Assembly (NCBI RefSeq): GCF_016587375.1
Contig: NZ_BNJG01000005.1
Span: forward strand, 62,001 to 126,000
Length of the DNA stretch: 64,000 bases
Origin: Ktedonobacter robiniae
GTDB lineage: Bacteria; Chloroflexota; Ktedonobacteria; Ktedonobacterales; Ktedonobacteraceae
Reading direction: 5' to 3'
Position numbers and translations under genes: made by a program
Notes under the pieces: generated by a model
Databases searched by the model: none
What the model was told of the DNA's origin: nothing
Seen by the model: only the letters and a program-made list of their open reading frames with translations
Shown here: piece by piece, positions 8,332 through 17,513 of the stretch
Layout: each line of letters opens with the position of its first letter
How positions within the stretch are numbered: the first letter of the stretch is position 1

Positions 8332-10611
8332 TTAATGCAGCGAGGAACAGTCATATAGTTGTTGGCCGCCCACACCAGAGTCACCACCGGCAGCCGTATT
8401 CGATTGCGTAGAACTGGTGCTCCAGAGGCTTGTCTGTACGATCGAACAATGCGACTGTACCCAGCTCGTCAATTGTTGATTCTGGCCATCACCTAATAAG
8501 CCTCCACCACCATTCCCTCTCGTTTGCCCTGTCCCTGTGGGCCCGCTCGCCTGAGTCGGAGAAGCACCGGTCGTTGTATTCGGATTACCCGGAGACTGGA
8601 GCAGGAAGTAACGCACCGTTCCATCCTTGATCAACGAGGTCAATTGACTCTGGGTGAGAATCGGGTCACTGCCGAGATATCCACCTAGGGCCATTACAGG
8701 CTTATTCGTCTGTACAATAATCGACTCGGCAGATGTGGAGCGAATGGTCGCCAACAAGTAACGGGCCGTTCCTTGATTTGCTGTCAGGTAATCGATCAGC
8801 TTTTGATCTGATGCCGCACCTCCTCCCATTCCCATACCACCAAAACCGCCGGGGGTACCACCTGTGCGACCTTTGGAATCTGTTGCGCTAAATGAACCCG
8901 TGCGATCTTTGGATGACATACTACCACCACCACCGCCTGGAAAGGCCATCGTCCCCCCCATGGTTGAAGGGCCAGCAGTTGGCAACGTTGTATTTTCCGG
9001 GTGAAGGGTCGTTGTAAACGACCAGATCGCTGGCGTAATGAGCAACACAGCTACACCGGCAACGATTGCAGAACGCAACCAGGAATTTGAATTGATGATC
9101 AATGTGGGGCGTAGCCGTGCAAAAACGAGTACTGCTGCCGAAAGTATCGTCAGGATCAATACAATTGGAGATAATACTGTATTCCAACTGTTAGAGGAGG
9201 AGAGCAGATAGAGCTGTTCTCCCGCTGTGAGCAGCAGAGCTAGCGGTAATATCCAACCACGCCAGTCAGCACGCATACGATAATCATTCCATAAGGTGAC
9301 CAGACCAATCGCTGCAAGTGCAGCGATCGCAGGAGCGATGATCACCATGTAATATGTATGAAAGAAGCTGGCTATGCTGAAAAAGGTTCCCATTGTTAAC
9401 AGCCATACTCCCCACAACACACTCGCCTGCAGACGATTATCAAGAGGGAGGCTGACACGATGTTGCCAGAGCAAGGCCAGGAGCCCCAAAATCGCCATCG
9501 GCAAGAGCCAGCTGACCTGTCCACCTAAATCCACGTTAAAAAATCGCAATGGACTTGCTGGCCCGCCTCCGTTGAATATGTTCGCCGTACCTCCGCCATT
9601 GCCCGCTCCTCCACGAGGTCCGTTCGCCGTACCTCCGCCATTGCCCAATCTCCCAGGAAAGGGTGGTTGGGATGTAGACGTCGGTGGTGTAGCAGAAGTG
9701 CTCCTTGAGTCGGTCGTGCCTGGCTGGGATCCTCCTCCAGCCTGACTCGTTCCCAGTAACCGTTGAATACCGTTGTAGCCAAGAGTCAAACTGAGTTCGG
9801 AATTGTCCGAGGTTGAATCAACATACGGGCGTTGCGACGCTGGTACCATATCGACGGCCACAATCCAGGAAAATGACACAATGAGCATGATCAGCGTTGC
9901 CAGAACCAGGTGGAGTATTCGCTTGCGCCAACTCAATGGTGCTGTCAATAGGTAGAGCAACCCCAAGGCTGGAATGACCAGATAGGCCTCTAATGTTTTG
10001 ACATTGAAGCCAAACGCAATCAGGAGTGCTCCGAGCAGAAGCCAGCGCAAACGACCGGTCTCAGCCGCCAGGCTGACAGCCCACGTTGCTAACAAAACAA
10101 AGAGCACCAGGAGCATATCAAGATTATTATCACGGTTCATCGCGACACTAATTGGGGTCAGGGCCAGAAAAAGCGCGGCGAGCAGGCCCGTGACCGGACC
10201 GAATTTGCGGCGCACCAACCAGTAAAGCACGAGCACCGAGAGGATACCGGCTGCGGATTGTGGCAGGATAATGCTGAACCCAGAAAAGCCAAAGATGGCT
10301 GCACTGGCGGTCTGAATCCATAACCCAAGCGGTGGTTTATCAACAGTGACGAAGCCAGCCGGGTCAAAGGCGACAAAGAAGAAATTATGCCAGCTATCAA
10401 GCATACTTCTGACGGCGGCCGCATAAAATTGGTTCCCATAGCTATTTTGTTGCTGTTGAAAGAAGTTCAAAAACGCCGCGATGACGACAATCAATGCGAG
10501 TGCGATGCGGTGCCAGGTGCGAGTCGGTGCGATCGCTTCACGCCGCTCCACATCCTGCGCAGAAGTACCGCTCTGGCTATGCGCTGTAAAAGACATGTTT
10601 CTCGTTTGCAT
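8332..10611 (-). CDS. GT39-family glycosyltransferase, YkcB-like
   Basis: A polytopic protein of about 759 residues. The N-terminal half has ten or so membrane segments and the catalytic-loop signature DKPPLGLWIQ, as in ArnT/PMT-like enzymes that transfer sugars from polyprenyl phosphate on the outer face of the membrane. A Gly-rich loop (about 295-345) and a soluble C-terminal domain with AESIIVQTNKPVMALGGY match the YkcB group. The ATG at 10611 was chosen because GAGG lies 10 bases upstream; an in-frame GTG at 10626 is less likely. The GT2 and GtrA genes upstream supply the lipid-linked sugar. Confidence 0.88.
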   Translation of the reverse strand: MQTRNMSFTAHSQSGTSAQDVERREAIAPTRTWHRIALALIVVIAAFLNFFQQQQNSYGNQFYAAAVRSMLDSWHNFFFVAFDPAGFVTVDKPPLGLWIQTASAAIFGFSGFSIILPQSAAGILSVLVLYWLVRRKFGPVTGLLAALFLALTPISVAMNRDNNLDMLLVLFVLLATWAVSLAAETGRLRWLLLGALLIAFGFNVKTLEAYLVIPALGLLYLLTAPLSWRKRILHLVLATLIMLIVSFSWIVAVDMVPASQRPYVDSTSDNSELSLTLGYNGIQRLLGTSQAGGGSQPGTTDSRSTSATPPTSTSQPPFPGRLGNGGGTANGPRGGAGNGGGTANIFNGGGPASPLRFFNVDLGGQVSWLLPMAILGLLALLWQHRVSLPLDNRLQASVLWGVWLLTMGTFFSIASFFHTYYMVIIAPAIAALAAIGLVTLWNDYRMRADWRGWILPLALLLTAGEQLYLLSSSNSWNTVLSPIVLILTILSAAVLVFARLRPTLIINSNSWLRSAIVAGVAVLLITPAIWSFTTTLHPENTTLPTAGPSTMGGTMAFPGGGGGSMSSKDRTGSFSATDSKGRTGGTPGGFGGMGMGGGAASDQKLIDYLTANQGTARYLLATIRSTSAESIIVQTNKPVMALGGYLGSDPILTQSQLTSLIKDGTVRYFLLQSPGNPNTTTGASPTQASGPTGTGQTRGNGGGGLLGDGQNQQLTSWVQSHCSIVQTSLWSTSSTQSNTAAGGDSGVGGQQLYDCSSLH

Positions 10612-10681
10612 GTATGTTATCCTCACGTATGATAGTCAAGCAACTAACAGGTGATAAATGCGTGTATCATCTGACATGCCG

Positions 10682-11488
10682 TTATCTCTGCTTCCTTCCT
10701 TCACGCTTCCATTTGGCCGCGTAAGAAAAGAGTTCTCCAAAAGCACGTAAGATAACGCTGACCTTAGCGCCAGTCGCACGACCGGCGCGCCGAGGGAAAT
10801 GATGAACGCCGATCTCTTTGTATGAATGGTCTGCACGCTTCAACTTGTAGAGTAATTCGGCATTGATCATGGCTCCTCGGGTCTCCAGAGGGGATTCACG
10901 AAGCAATTGCGTGTGCAGAAGCTTGAATGCACAATCGATATCACGGACAGAAACACCCAGCACAAGACGAACAAGAAATTTCCATCCCCAGGCATTCAAT
11001 TTGCGCATCCAGGTATCCTGGCGATTGAGGCGGTACCCGATCACGGCATCATAGGTATCAATAAAGGAGAAAAAACTACGCAATTCCTCAATCGCAAACT
11101 GTCCATCAGAATCCATAAAGAACGTAAGGCTCTTTGATGCTGCGGCAAAGCCACTGACGAGCGCTGCCCCATATCCTTGATTGGTGACATGGTTGATCAG
11201 GCGAACCTGAGGATGGACAGCGGAAATCTCGGCAACAAGAACCGCGGTCCGATCCTTGCTGCCGTCATTTATGACGATGATCTCATAGTCGATGCCCCAG
11301 CGATCAAGCCAAGTGAGCACATTATGTACAGTCATCGCGATAACATGTTCTTCGTTATATGCTGGCAACACAACAGAGAGACTATGGATGGTTTTCAATC
11401 TGGCATCAGCGGGTTCTGCGATGGGCTCGGCAGTGGTTACAGCCGACGCTGATGCTTGTTTATTGATTTGCTCAAAATGATGAGACAT
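10682..11488 (-). CDS. GT2 glycosyltransferase (polyprenyl-phosphate sugar synthase, YkcC-like)
   Basis: A 268-residue GT-A fold enzyme. It has VVLPAYNEEH, then IIVINDGSKDRT, and the metal-binding FFMDSDGQF. It probably charges polyprenyl phosphate with a hexose from a nucleotide sugar at the inner membrane face. No C-terminal membrane helices are seen. The order gtrA, GT2, GT39 matches synthesis of a lipid-linked sugar, flipping, and transfer outside. GAGGAATTT precedes the ATG. Confidence 0.9.
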   Translation of the reverse strand: MSHHFEQINKQASASAVTTAEPIAEPADARLKTIHSLSVVLPAYNEEHVIAMTVHNVLTWLDRWGIDYEIIVINDGSKDRTAVLVAEISAVHPQVRLINHVTNQGYGAALVSGFAAASKSLTFFMDSDGQFAIEELRSFFSFIDTYDAVIGYRLNRQDTWMRKLNAWGWKFLVRLVLGVSVRDIDCAFKLLHTQLLRESPLETRGAMINAELLYKLKRADHSYKEIGVHHFPRRAGRATGAKVSVILRAFGELFSYAAKWKREGRKQR

Positions 11489-11534
11489 AAATTCCTCACT
11501 TCACCTAGATTGTCTGCTTGCAGAAATTGACGTT

Positions 11535-12032
11535 TCATGGCTTTTGCACAAAAAACCAGAGACGCATGCCGAGAAACGAAATGGAAGCAGAGACAATGAT
11601 TGCAAGGGCCTTAGAAATGTTCGTCCAGAGGACCATGCTTTGAACGAAAGGATGAGGAAAAGTACGTATCGCCCAGACGAGTATCGTATTCACCACCATC
11701 CCGAAAAAGGTTGTGAAAGCAAAACGTGTTAATTCGTGCCAGCTCATACTCTGCTTAATGCGGAATGTCCAGTACTTATTTAGTAAGAAACTATTGAATG
11801 CACCAAAGCTATATGCTACGACGTTATAGGCCAGAATCAACCAGTTCCGGTTCGTTGGCAACAGCAAGAGGAGAGCATTTAAGGCGAGTAAATCCAGCCC
11901 GGTGTTGATACCACCTACCAGACCAAAACGCACTACCTGCAGAGAATGCGTCTTCCAACGTGCACGTGAGGAGGGCTTGTAGACATCTTTTGTCTCTTGC
12001 TGTTTATTATGAACTTCCTCTGTCTCGATCAA
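11535..12032 (-). CDS. GtrA-family membrane protein
   Basis: A 165-residue protein with a polar N-terminal tail of about 35 residues and four membrane segments. It contains the GtrA pattern FGLVGGINTGLDLLALN and LNKYWTFR. GtrA proteins are thought to flip polyprenyl-phosphate sugars. The start is TTG at 12032, supported by AAAGGAG 7 bases upstream. It is the first gene of the leftward block and sits behind a PhoB-like promoter box at 12167-12200. Confidence 0.9.
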   Translation of the reverse strand: MIETEEVHNKQQETKDVYKPSSRARWKTHSLQVVRFGLVGGINTGLDLLALNALLLLLPTNRNWLILAYNVVAYSFGAFNSFLLNKYWTFRIKQSMSWHELTRFAFTTFFGMVVNTILVWAIRTFPHPFVQSMVLWTNISKALAIIVSASISFLGMRLWFFVQKP

Positions 12033-12166
12033 TAGCCACTCCTTTCACTCGCATTGACAACCGGCAAAAAAGTTTTCCGATCTTTGATATGAGTTAGAGA
12101 ATTGCGATGGTTTTTCTTCATGCCGATTGGCATTGCTTTTTTCAAGTTCCCTTCTCGACACATCCA

Positions 12167-12200
12167 ACTATAGCAGGAGCATTATGAAGATCTTATAAAG
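12167..12200 (-). promoter_or_regulatory. PhoB/OmpR-like box and -10 of the gtrA operon
   Basis: On the minus strand CTTTATA and CTTCATA stand 11 bp apart (plus strand 12194-12200 and 12183-12189). They are followed after 10 bp by TATAGT (12167-12172). Geometry and flanks match the copy at 5646-5679. It sits between gtrA and the divergent response-regulator gene, a natural place for autoregulated control. Confidence 0.6.
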
Positions 12201-12398
12201 AAGTCATCAAGATACTGTTTGTTTGCTTATTGCAAGGAGCAGCAAGTGCCCACGTCGAGCATGCCACAATGCTCTGTCTTTCTTTTCATTTCCGCTGTCT
12301 TCATACAAACTTTATATTTTTCTTCTATACTAAGCGCAGCGAGAGGGCCGCATCTTGGCTCTCTACGAACGTGCGAGAACGAGTTCGATAAGCTCCAG

Positions 12399-12460
12399 GC
12401 AGTACACAGTTTTGGTCGTTGGTGACGATAGAAAGATAGTAGACCTGATCCGCATCTACC
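12399..12460 (+). repeat. 62-bp direct duplicate of the response-regulator 5' end
   Basis: 12399-12460 matches 12494-12555, the first 20 codons of the regulator, with only a few mismatches at an offset of 95 bp. The duplicate lacks a start codon. It reads TVLVVGDDRKIVDLIRIY, so the first acidic residue has become Gly, and then runs to a stop. It is a partial tandem duplication lying in the promoter/leader region. Confidence 0.8.
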
Positions 12461-12491
12461 CTAACAAGTTCAATGAACTCTAGAAGGAAAT

Positions 12492-13199
12492 ATGCAGCAC
12501 ACAATTTTGGTCGTTGATGACGATAGAAAGATAGTAGACCTGATCCGCATCTACCTTGAGAAAGAGCGGTATCAGGTCATCATTGCCTCCGATGGGTCCC
12601 AGGCCCTGAAACTGGCCCGACAGAAACAACTGAGCCTGATCATCCTGGATTGGATGTTACCAGACATTGATGGGCTCGATGTCTGTCGTATTCTCCGCGC
12701 TGAATGTGACATTCCCATTATTATGTTGACTGCCAGATCGACCGAGGACGATACATTGCTCGGTCTGAATCTGGGAGCTGATGATTACCTGACGAAGCCT
12801 TTCAGTCCACGCGAACTCGTCGCTCGCGTGCGAGTGGTGTTGCGACGCGCAAATCAACAGAAAGAGGATGATCGCCTGCCAGCGCTGCGCCTGGGCGATC
12901 TCGTTGTCGATTTTGAAGCGCATGAAGCCAGGTTACATCATACTGTCGTTCGTCTCACCCCCAAAGAGTTCAAGCTCCTGGAGACGCTGGCAAGGGAACC
13001 GGGCCGTGCCTTTAGCCGTGCGGAACTGGTCACGAGGGTTTTTGGCATTGACTATGAGGGTTTTGATCGTACCATTGATGTGCATCTTATGAACTTGCGC
13101 AAGAAGATTGAGCCTTTCCCTGATCAGCCCGTCTATCTGCATACAGTCTATGGAGTTGGCTATAAATTACGAAAAGAGAATGAGGATGAGGATTCGTAG
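12492..13199 (+). CDS. OmpR/PhoB-family response regulator
   Basis: A 235-residue regulator. The receiver domain (about 4-117) has the acidic pair in VVDDDR, the phospho-accepting Asp in LIILDWMLPDIDG and the Lys in LTKPFS. The C-terminal winged helix (about 140-230) has the HLMNLRKKI and YGVGYKL patterns. It overlaps the sensor kinase gene by 20 bp, so they are translationally coupled. DNA-binding domains of this class recognise direct repeats with 11-bp period, as found upstream of gtrA and the lipoprotein. Confidence 0.93.
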   Translation: MQHTILVVDDDRKIVDLIRIYLEKERYQVIIASDGSQALKLARQKQLSLIILDWMLPDIDGLDVCRILRAECDIPIIMLTARSTEDDTLLGLNLGADDYLTKPFSPRELVARVRVVLRRANQQKEDDRLPALRLGDLVVDFEAHEARLHHTVVRLTPKEFKLLETLAREPGRAFSRAELVTRVFGIDYEGFDRTIDVHLMNLRKKIEPFPDQPVYLHTVYGVGYKLRKENEDEDS

Positions 13200-14630
13200 C
13201 CTACGAGTACGTTTGATACTGATGTTCATGCTTGTCGTAATGATTGCGTTAGGAGCATATGCTGTCTTTGCCAGCCAGATCACGCGAGACAGATTTCAAC
13301 ATTACCTGGATAATGAACAGACGAATGAGCAAGGGGTGATCTCTCAAATTCAGGCCATGTATCACCAGCCCCAGGATACGCAGCGGTTGCAAGTCCTGAT
13401 TGAGCAAAGCGCGACCCAAAATAAGGTCAGGACGCTTGTGATTAACCCTAACCAGCTCATTGTCGCTGATTCGGCACGCAAGCTTGTCGGTCGGACACTG
13501 ACGCTTCCCTTGTTCCTCACGCTTGAAAGCACAAACGCAGGAAAATCTCCCTTACCCGGAGCCCCATTTCCATCCGGCAGAGCGGTACGCATTATATCAA
13601 CCGATGGGAAAATCGTAGCTTCTGGTCCGCCAGCGCCACTGACGAATACAAACTTTATTGATTCTGTGAATCGTGCGCTGGAACTCGCCGTTCTCGTAGC
13701 CGGGTTCGTGGCCTTTATCCTGGCAATTATGTTATCGGGTACCATTCTCAAACCAGTTCGCGCCTTAACCCGTGCGGCCAGACAATTGGAGCAGGGGAAT
13801 CTCACGCAGAGAGTGCAGATTCGGAGGCGAGACGAAATCGGTGATCTGGCACACGCCTTTGATACAATGGCAGATAGCCTGGAGCGTTCAGAGCATCTGC
13901 GCCGCCAATTATTGAGCAATGTTGCTCATGAGCTACGAACACCACTCACCAATATTCGCGGTTATCTCGAAGCGCTTCAGGATCAGGTGATCACACCAGA
14001 TGCCGCAGTCATTGCATCACTCTATGAAGAAGCCATGCTCCTGAGTCGTCTGGTCGCAGATCTCCAGGATCTGGCTCTGGCTGAAGCAGGACAATTGCGT
14101 CTGCAACGAGTTCACATCGCGCTGGAGGATGTCATCACCAAGGCAATCAACGCTCTCTCCCTTCAGGCAGAGAACAAGAAGATCTCCTTTTCCGCCAATA
14201 TCGCCTCCGATCTGCCATTGGTCGAGGCAGATGTACAACGGATAGGACAAATTCTGCGCAATCTGTTGAGTAATGCGATCAAATACACGCCTGAGCAAGG
14301 GTGGTTCGGGTGAGCGCACAGGCTGTGCAAAAAGAGGTACAGGTGTCTGTACGGGACAATGGGATGGGCATCGCCGCCGAGCACTTGCCTTATATCTTTA
14401 AACACTTTTACCGTGCCGATACCTCCCGTACCCGTGAAACAGGGGGTAGCGGCCTCGGACTGGCGATCGTTGAGCAACTGGTACATGCACATGGCGGGCG
14501 TATTACCGTGGAAAGTTGTGTGGGACAGGGCACCTGCTTCATATTCACCTTGCCTATGCTCCCTCAACAAGAATATATATATCGTGGCGCAACTTCCCAC
14601 AGGGTCGCAACAGACATACGATTGGAGTAA
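13180..14630 (+). pseudogene. Sensor histidine kinase, frameshifted in the ATPase domain
   Basis: From ATG 13180 the protein has a membrane segment (about 10-30), an outer domain to about 165, a second membrane segment, a HAMP domain, HisKA with the phospho-accepting His in NVAHELRTPL, and the N box (LLSNAIKYTP). The frame then stops at 14313. The rest of the HATPase domain (DNGMGI, GGSGLGLAI) continues in another frame to 14630. A one-base indel in the GGGTGG run near 14299 explains this. Without it the protein would be about 483 residues. The kinase should be inactive unless this is a sequencing error; the partner regulator is intact. Confidence 0.88.
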
Positions 14631-14907
14631 GTGGCAATTGACCTCTGATAACTCCAGCGGCGATTGACGCCAACCGGTGACACAAGGTACACACGGAGAT
14701 CTCTGGCATCCTGTACTGGGTACTTGACACATCCGTTCAGAAATGAAGCGGAAAAGCCTCAATTCTGATGGCTCTGGCTGATCACATTTCCGGTTAGGAA
14801 ATGTTATTCAAAAGGTGTGCCGTCCGCAATATCTTTAGAAAAACCGTAAAATCCGGAAGAATTTTTTCTAAAATTCTTAGAATGGATTGAAAACGTCCGC
14901 GCTAACT
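14631..14907. other. Intergenic, no gene seen
   Basis: It lies between the kinase relic and an IS5-like relic. No reading frame or hairpin of note. Confidence 0.5.
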
Positions 14908-15780
14908 TTAGACCGTGTTTGGGAAATGGCAGAAGAGAGGCTCTGTGATATCCTGGAAGGATGAGTACGAGTTATCCAAGTTACCCAAGCGATCTTTCTG
15001 ATGTGGAGTGGGAGTGTCTCCAACGTTATCTCCCTCCCCAGTCCAGACGAGGCAGGCCTCCAATTCACTCATTGCGTTCCATTTTTGATGCCATCTTCTA
15101 CGTCCTGCGTACCGGTTGCCCGTGGCGTTACCTGCCAACTAACTTTCCGCCGTGACAAACGGTGTTCTATCATTTTCGTCGCTTACGCCTCAAAGGCACG
15201 TGGTTTCGCCTCCTCACGATCTTGCGAGAAGCCGAATGCCAACGAGTTGGGAGGAACGCCCAACCGAGTACGGCGATCATCGATGCGCAAAGTGTGAAAA
15301 CCGTCGAGGAATCTGCTGGCATCTGCGGGTTTGATGCGCACAAATGGGTGAAAGGACGCAAACGCCACATTCTCGTGGATACGCTTGGCCTCCTCCTGGC
15401 GGTTTATATCCCCCCGCTGATCTGCACGATGGAAAAGGTGCCCGGTACCTGCTTGCTGGGCTCGCCCCACTGCTCCCACGCCTCAAAAAGATCTGGGCCG
15501 ACGCAGCTTATCGAGGCCAAGAACTGGCCGAGTGGTGTCTGACCCAAGGCAACTGGGACCTGGAGGTCGTCGAGCGACAACCAGGCACGCGTGGCTTCAG
15601 TGTCTTACCCAGACGGTGGGTAGTCGAACGAACATTGAGTTGGATCTCCCGCAATAGGAGACTCAGTAAGGATTACGAACGAAAGGTGCAGACCAGCGAG
15701 ACACTGATCCAGGTGGCGATGGTTCGGCTGCTGGTTGCACGTCTGAGCAGAAGAGCCTAACCCTGTCCCAAACACACTCT
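14908..15780 (+). pseudogene. IS5-family element, decayed
   Basis: The ends share GTGTTTGGGA (left 14915-14924; right as TCCCAAACAC at 15766-15775). The transposase frame begins at 14961 (YPSDLSDVEWECLQ) and has the DDE pieces IIDAQSVKT, ADAAYRG and VVERTLSW. It is broken twice. TGG has become TGA at 15153-15155 (after TNFPP, before QTVFYHF), and a C6-run frameshift lies near 15410. It is therefore a dead copy. A perfect 21-bp inverted copy of its left end occurs at 17361-17381. Confidence 0.88.
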
Positions 15781-15940
15781 TACATTTCCTCTCTCAAGCG
15801 AAAACCCGTTTTCAGATGCATTTGGATTTTTTGCTGAATGTTGTTTATCCCCTCTTGTCCTTGTCTCAAACGCCCTCTTGCTCCTATAATCTGAGCAAAA
15901 GATCAACTATTGAGAAACGCTTTCGAGGTATGCTGGACAT

Positions 15941-17257
15941 ATGAAGCACTCCCCCCTTTTCTGTCCAAAGTGTGGCAAGAGGAATGAAGCCACGTGTACT
16001 CACTGTTCCGCATGTGGAACTCCTTTGGCAATTGAGCGGAAGCGGTTCGCTTATGACAGAGTGACGTTGAACAATTCTAGAACAAAGGGCAGAGACAGTT
16101 CCCTACTTTCTCCTCAACGAATCAGGCGGCGTGATGAGATTTCTCTTCACGCTGATGTCGCGGTAGATCGTCGCAAAATGCTTTGGCTGGCTGGTGCCAC
16201 TACATTCGGAGCAGGGATGAGTCTGCTTACCTTCGGAGCCTTTTGCTCTCAAGTGGTACCTGCGGTAAATTCATGGGGGCATGATCTTGAAAATCCTTCT
16301 CAAAGTCCCCTCTATGATATCGTAGGATTGAAGAGTCCAGTGTATGGCATTGCCTGGTCCCCTGACGGAAAACACATCATTTCAGCAGAGAACAACAGTA
16401 CTGTGACACTCGTTGACACGTTTCATGATCCTGATGCTCCCAACAAAACTTACTTTGGCCCCTCTGATACCTATTTAGACCATTCGGGGCCAGTCTATGA
16501 TGTTACCTGGTCTCCTGATGGAACACGCGTCGCTTGGGCTGGTCACGATAAGATAGTAGTGGTTATATCTGTATATGATGGGGTCCCGACATATAATAGG
16601 AACAGTATTCTCACCTATGGAGGCCATAACGCTGCTGTGCATGCGGTTGCCTGGTCCCCTGATGGGACACGCATTGTTTCGGCTTCAAGCGATGGCACCA
16701 TTCACATTTGGAATGCGCAGACTGGAAAGACGCTTCTCACGAAAAACCAGGAGGGGGAGATCCTTGCCGTTGCCTGGGCACCATTTCCGCGAGGGGAGCA
16801 CATCGCCTCGGGTGGCACTCACAAAGCAGTACACATTTGGGATACGACAGATGGACACACCATCAACACGTACCAGAAACACACCGGGACAATCTTTGAC
16901 CTTGCCTGGTCCTCTGGCAGCTCACCCTATATCGCCTCTGCCTCTGCCGATGGCACAGTACAGGTCTGGGATGCATACGACAAGCATGCTGACAAGAAAA
17001 ATATTCTTACATACACTGGACACCGAGACGCTGTACATTCCGTTACCTGGTCTCCTGATGAAACTCACATTGCTTCGGGTTCCACAGATGGAACAGTGCA
17101 TATCTGGGGCACTGAGGACCCAATGAAGGGATCTACGACCAGTCTCTATCAGGTGGGCTCAGCTGTGAACGTCGTCGCCTGGTCTCCTGATGGTTCATAT
17201 ATTGCCTCCGGCTCCGACAACACAATCATGAACATATGGAAAGCCCCCAAATCATAA
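15941..17257 (+). CDS. Zn-ribbon, membrane-anchored WD40 protein
   Basis: A 438-residue protein. The N-terminus has a double-CxxC zinc ribbon (FCPKCGKRNE, CSACG at about 8-29). One membrane segment follows at about 80-100 (MLWLAGATTFGAGMSLL). About seven WD40 repeats then fill 130-435, each with VAWSPDGTRI-like and IWN/VWD-like strands. It is probably anchored in the membrane with the propeller outside or facing the envelope. Such propellers are protein-interaction platforms; no partner is evident. It sits between two inverted copies of an IS5 end. Confidence 0.85.
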   Translation: MKHSPLFCPKCGKRNEATCTHCSACGTPLAIERKRFAYDRVTLNNSRTKGRDSSLLSPQRIRRRDEISLHADVAVDRRKMLWLAGATTFGAGMSLLTFGAFCSQVVPAVNSWGHDLENPSQSPLYDIVGLKSPVYGIAWSPDGKHIISAENNSTVTLVDTFHDPDAPNKTYFGPSDTYLDHSGPVYDVTWSPDGTRVAWAGHDKIVVVISVYDGVPTYNRNSILTYGGHNAAVHAVAWSPDGTRIVSASSDGTIHIWNAQTGKTLLTKNQEGEILAVAWAPFPRGEHIASGGTHKAVHIWDTTDGHTINTYQKHTGTIFDLAWSSGSSPYIASASADGTVQVWDAYDKHADKKNILTYTGHRDAVHSVTWSPDETHIASGSTDGTVHIWGTEDPMKGSTTSLYQVGSAVNVVAWSPDGSYIASGSDNTIMNIWKAPKS

Positions 17258-17360
17258 ATTTTTCACTCTCACTATTTGCGCTCGGCTCTCTTTGGTCAAA
17301 GAATACGATTTGAGACACCATCTCCGATGGAAGAGTGTATCAATTTTTGGCGTCTCTATG

Positions 17361-17381
17361 CATTTCCCAAACACGGTCTAA
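17361..17381 (-). repeat. Inverted copy of the IS5-like left end
   Basis: These 21 bp are the exact reverse complement of 14908-14928. They probably remain from a second, otherwise lost copy of the same IS. Together the two ends bracket the WD40 gene. Confidence 0.8.
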
Positions 17382-17508
17382 TACTACAGCCCCACTTAGC
17401 GAGGTATGTATGTTACGAAGTGGCTTCGTAGGCTTCTTCTTTGTAGAAAACTGGTAACGTGGCAGTGAGCTTGTGGAGCCACCCCACGTTTTAAGTGGGG
17501 CTGTAGTA
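17382..17508. repeat. 127-bp element with 17-bp inverted ends
   Basis: TACTACAGCCCCACTTA (17382-17398) and its perfect complement (17492-17508) flank 93 bp. Inside is a second hairpin, CCCCAC / GTGGGG (17482-17500). The hairpin-rich end with a TTTTAA loop recalls the right ends of IS200/IS605 elements, which overlap TnpB guide RNAs. Alternatively it is a simple MITE. The IS5 copy starts only 5 bp further on. Confidence 0.55.
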
Positions 17509-17513
17509 CTAAG

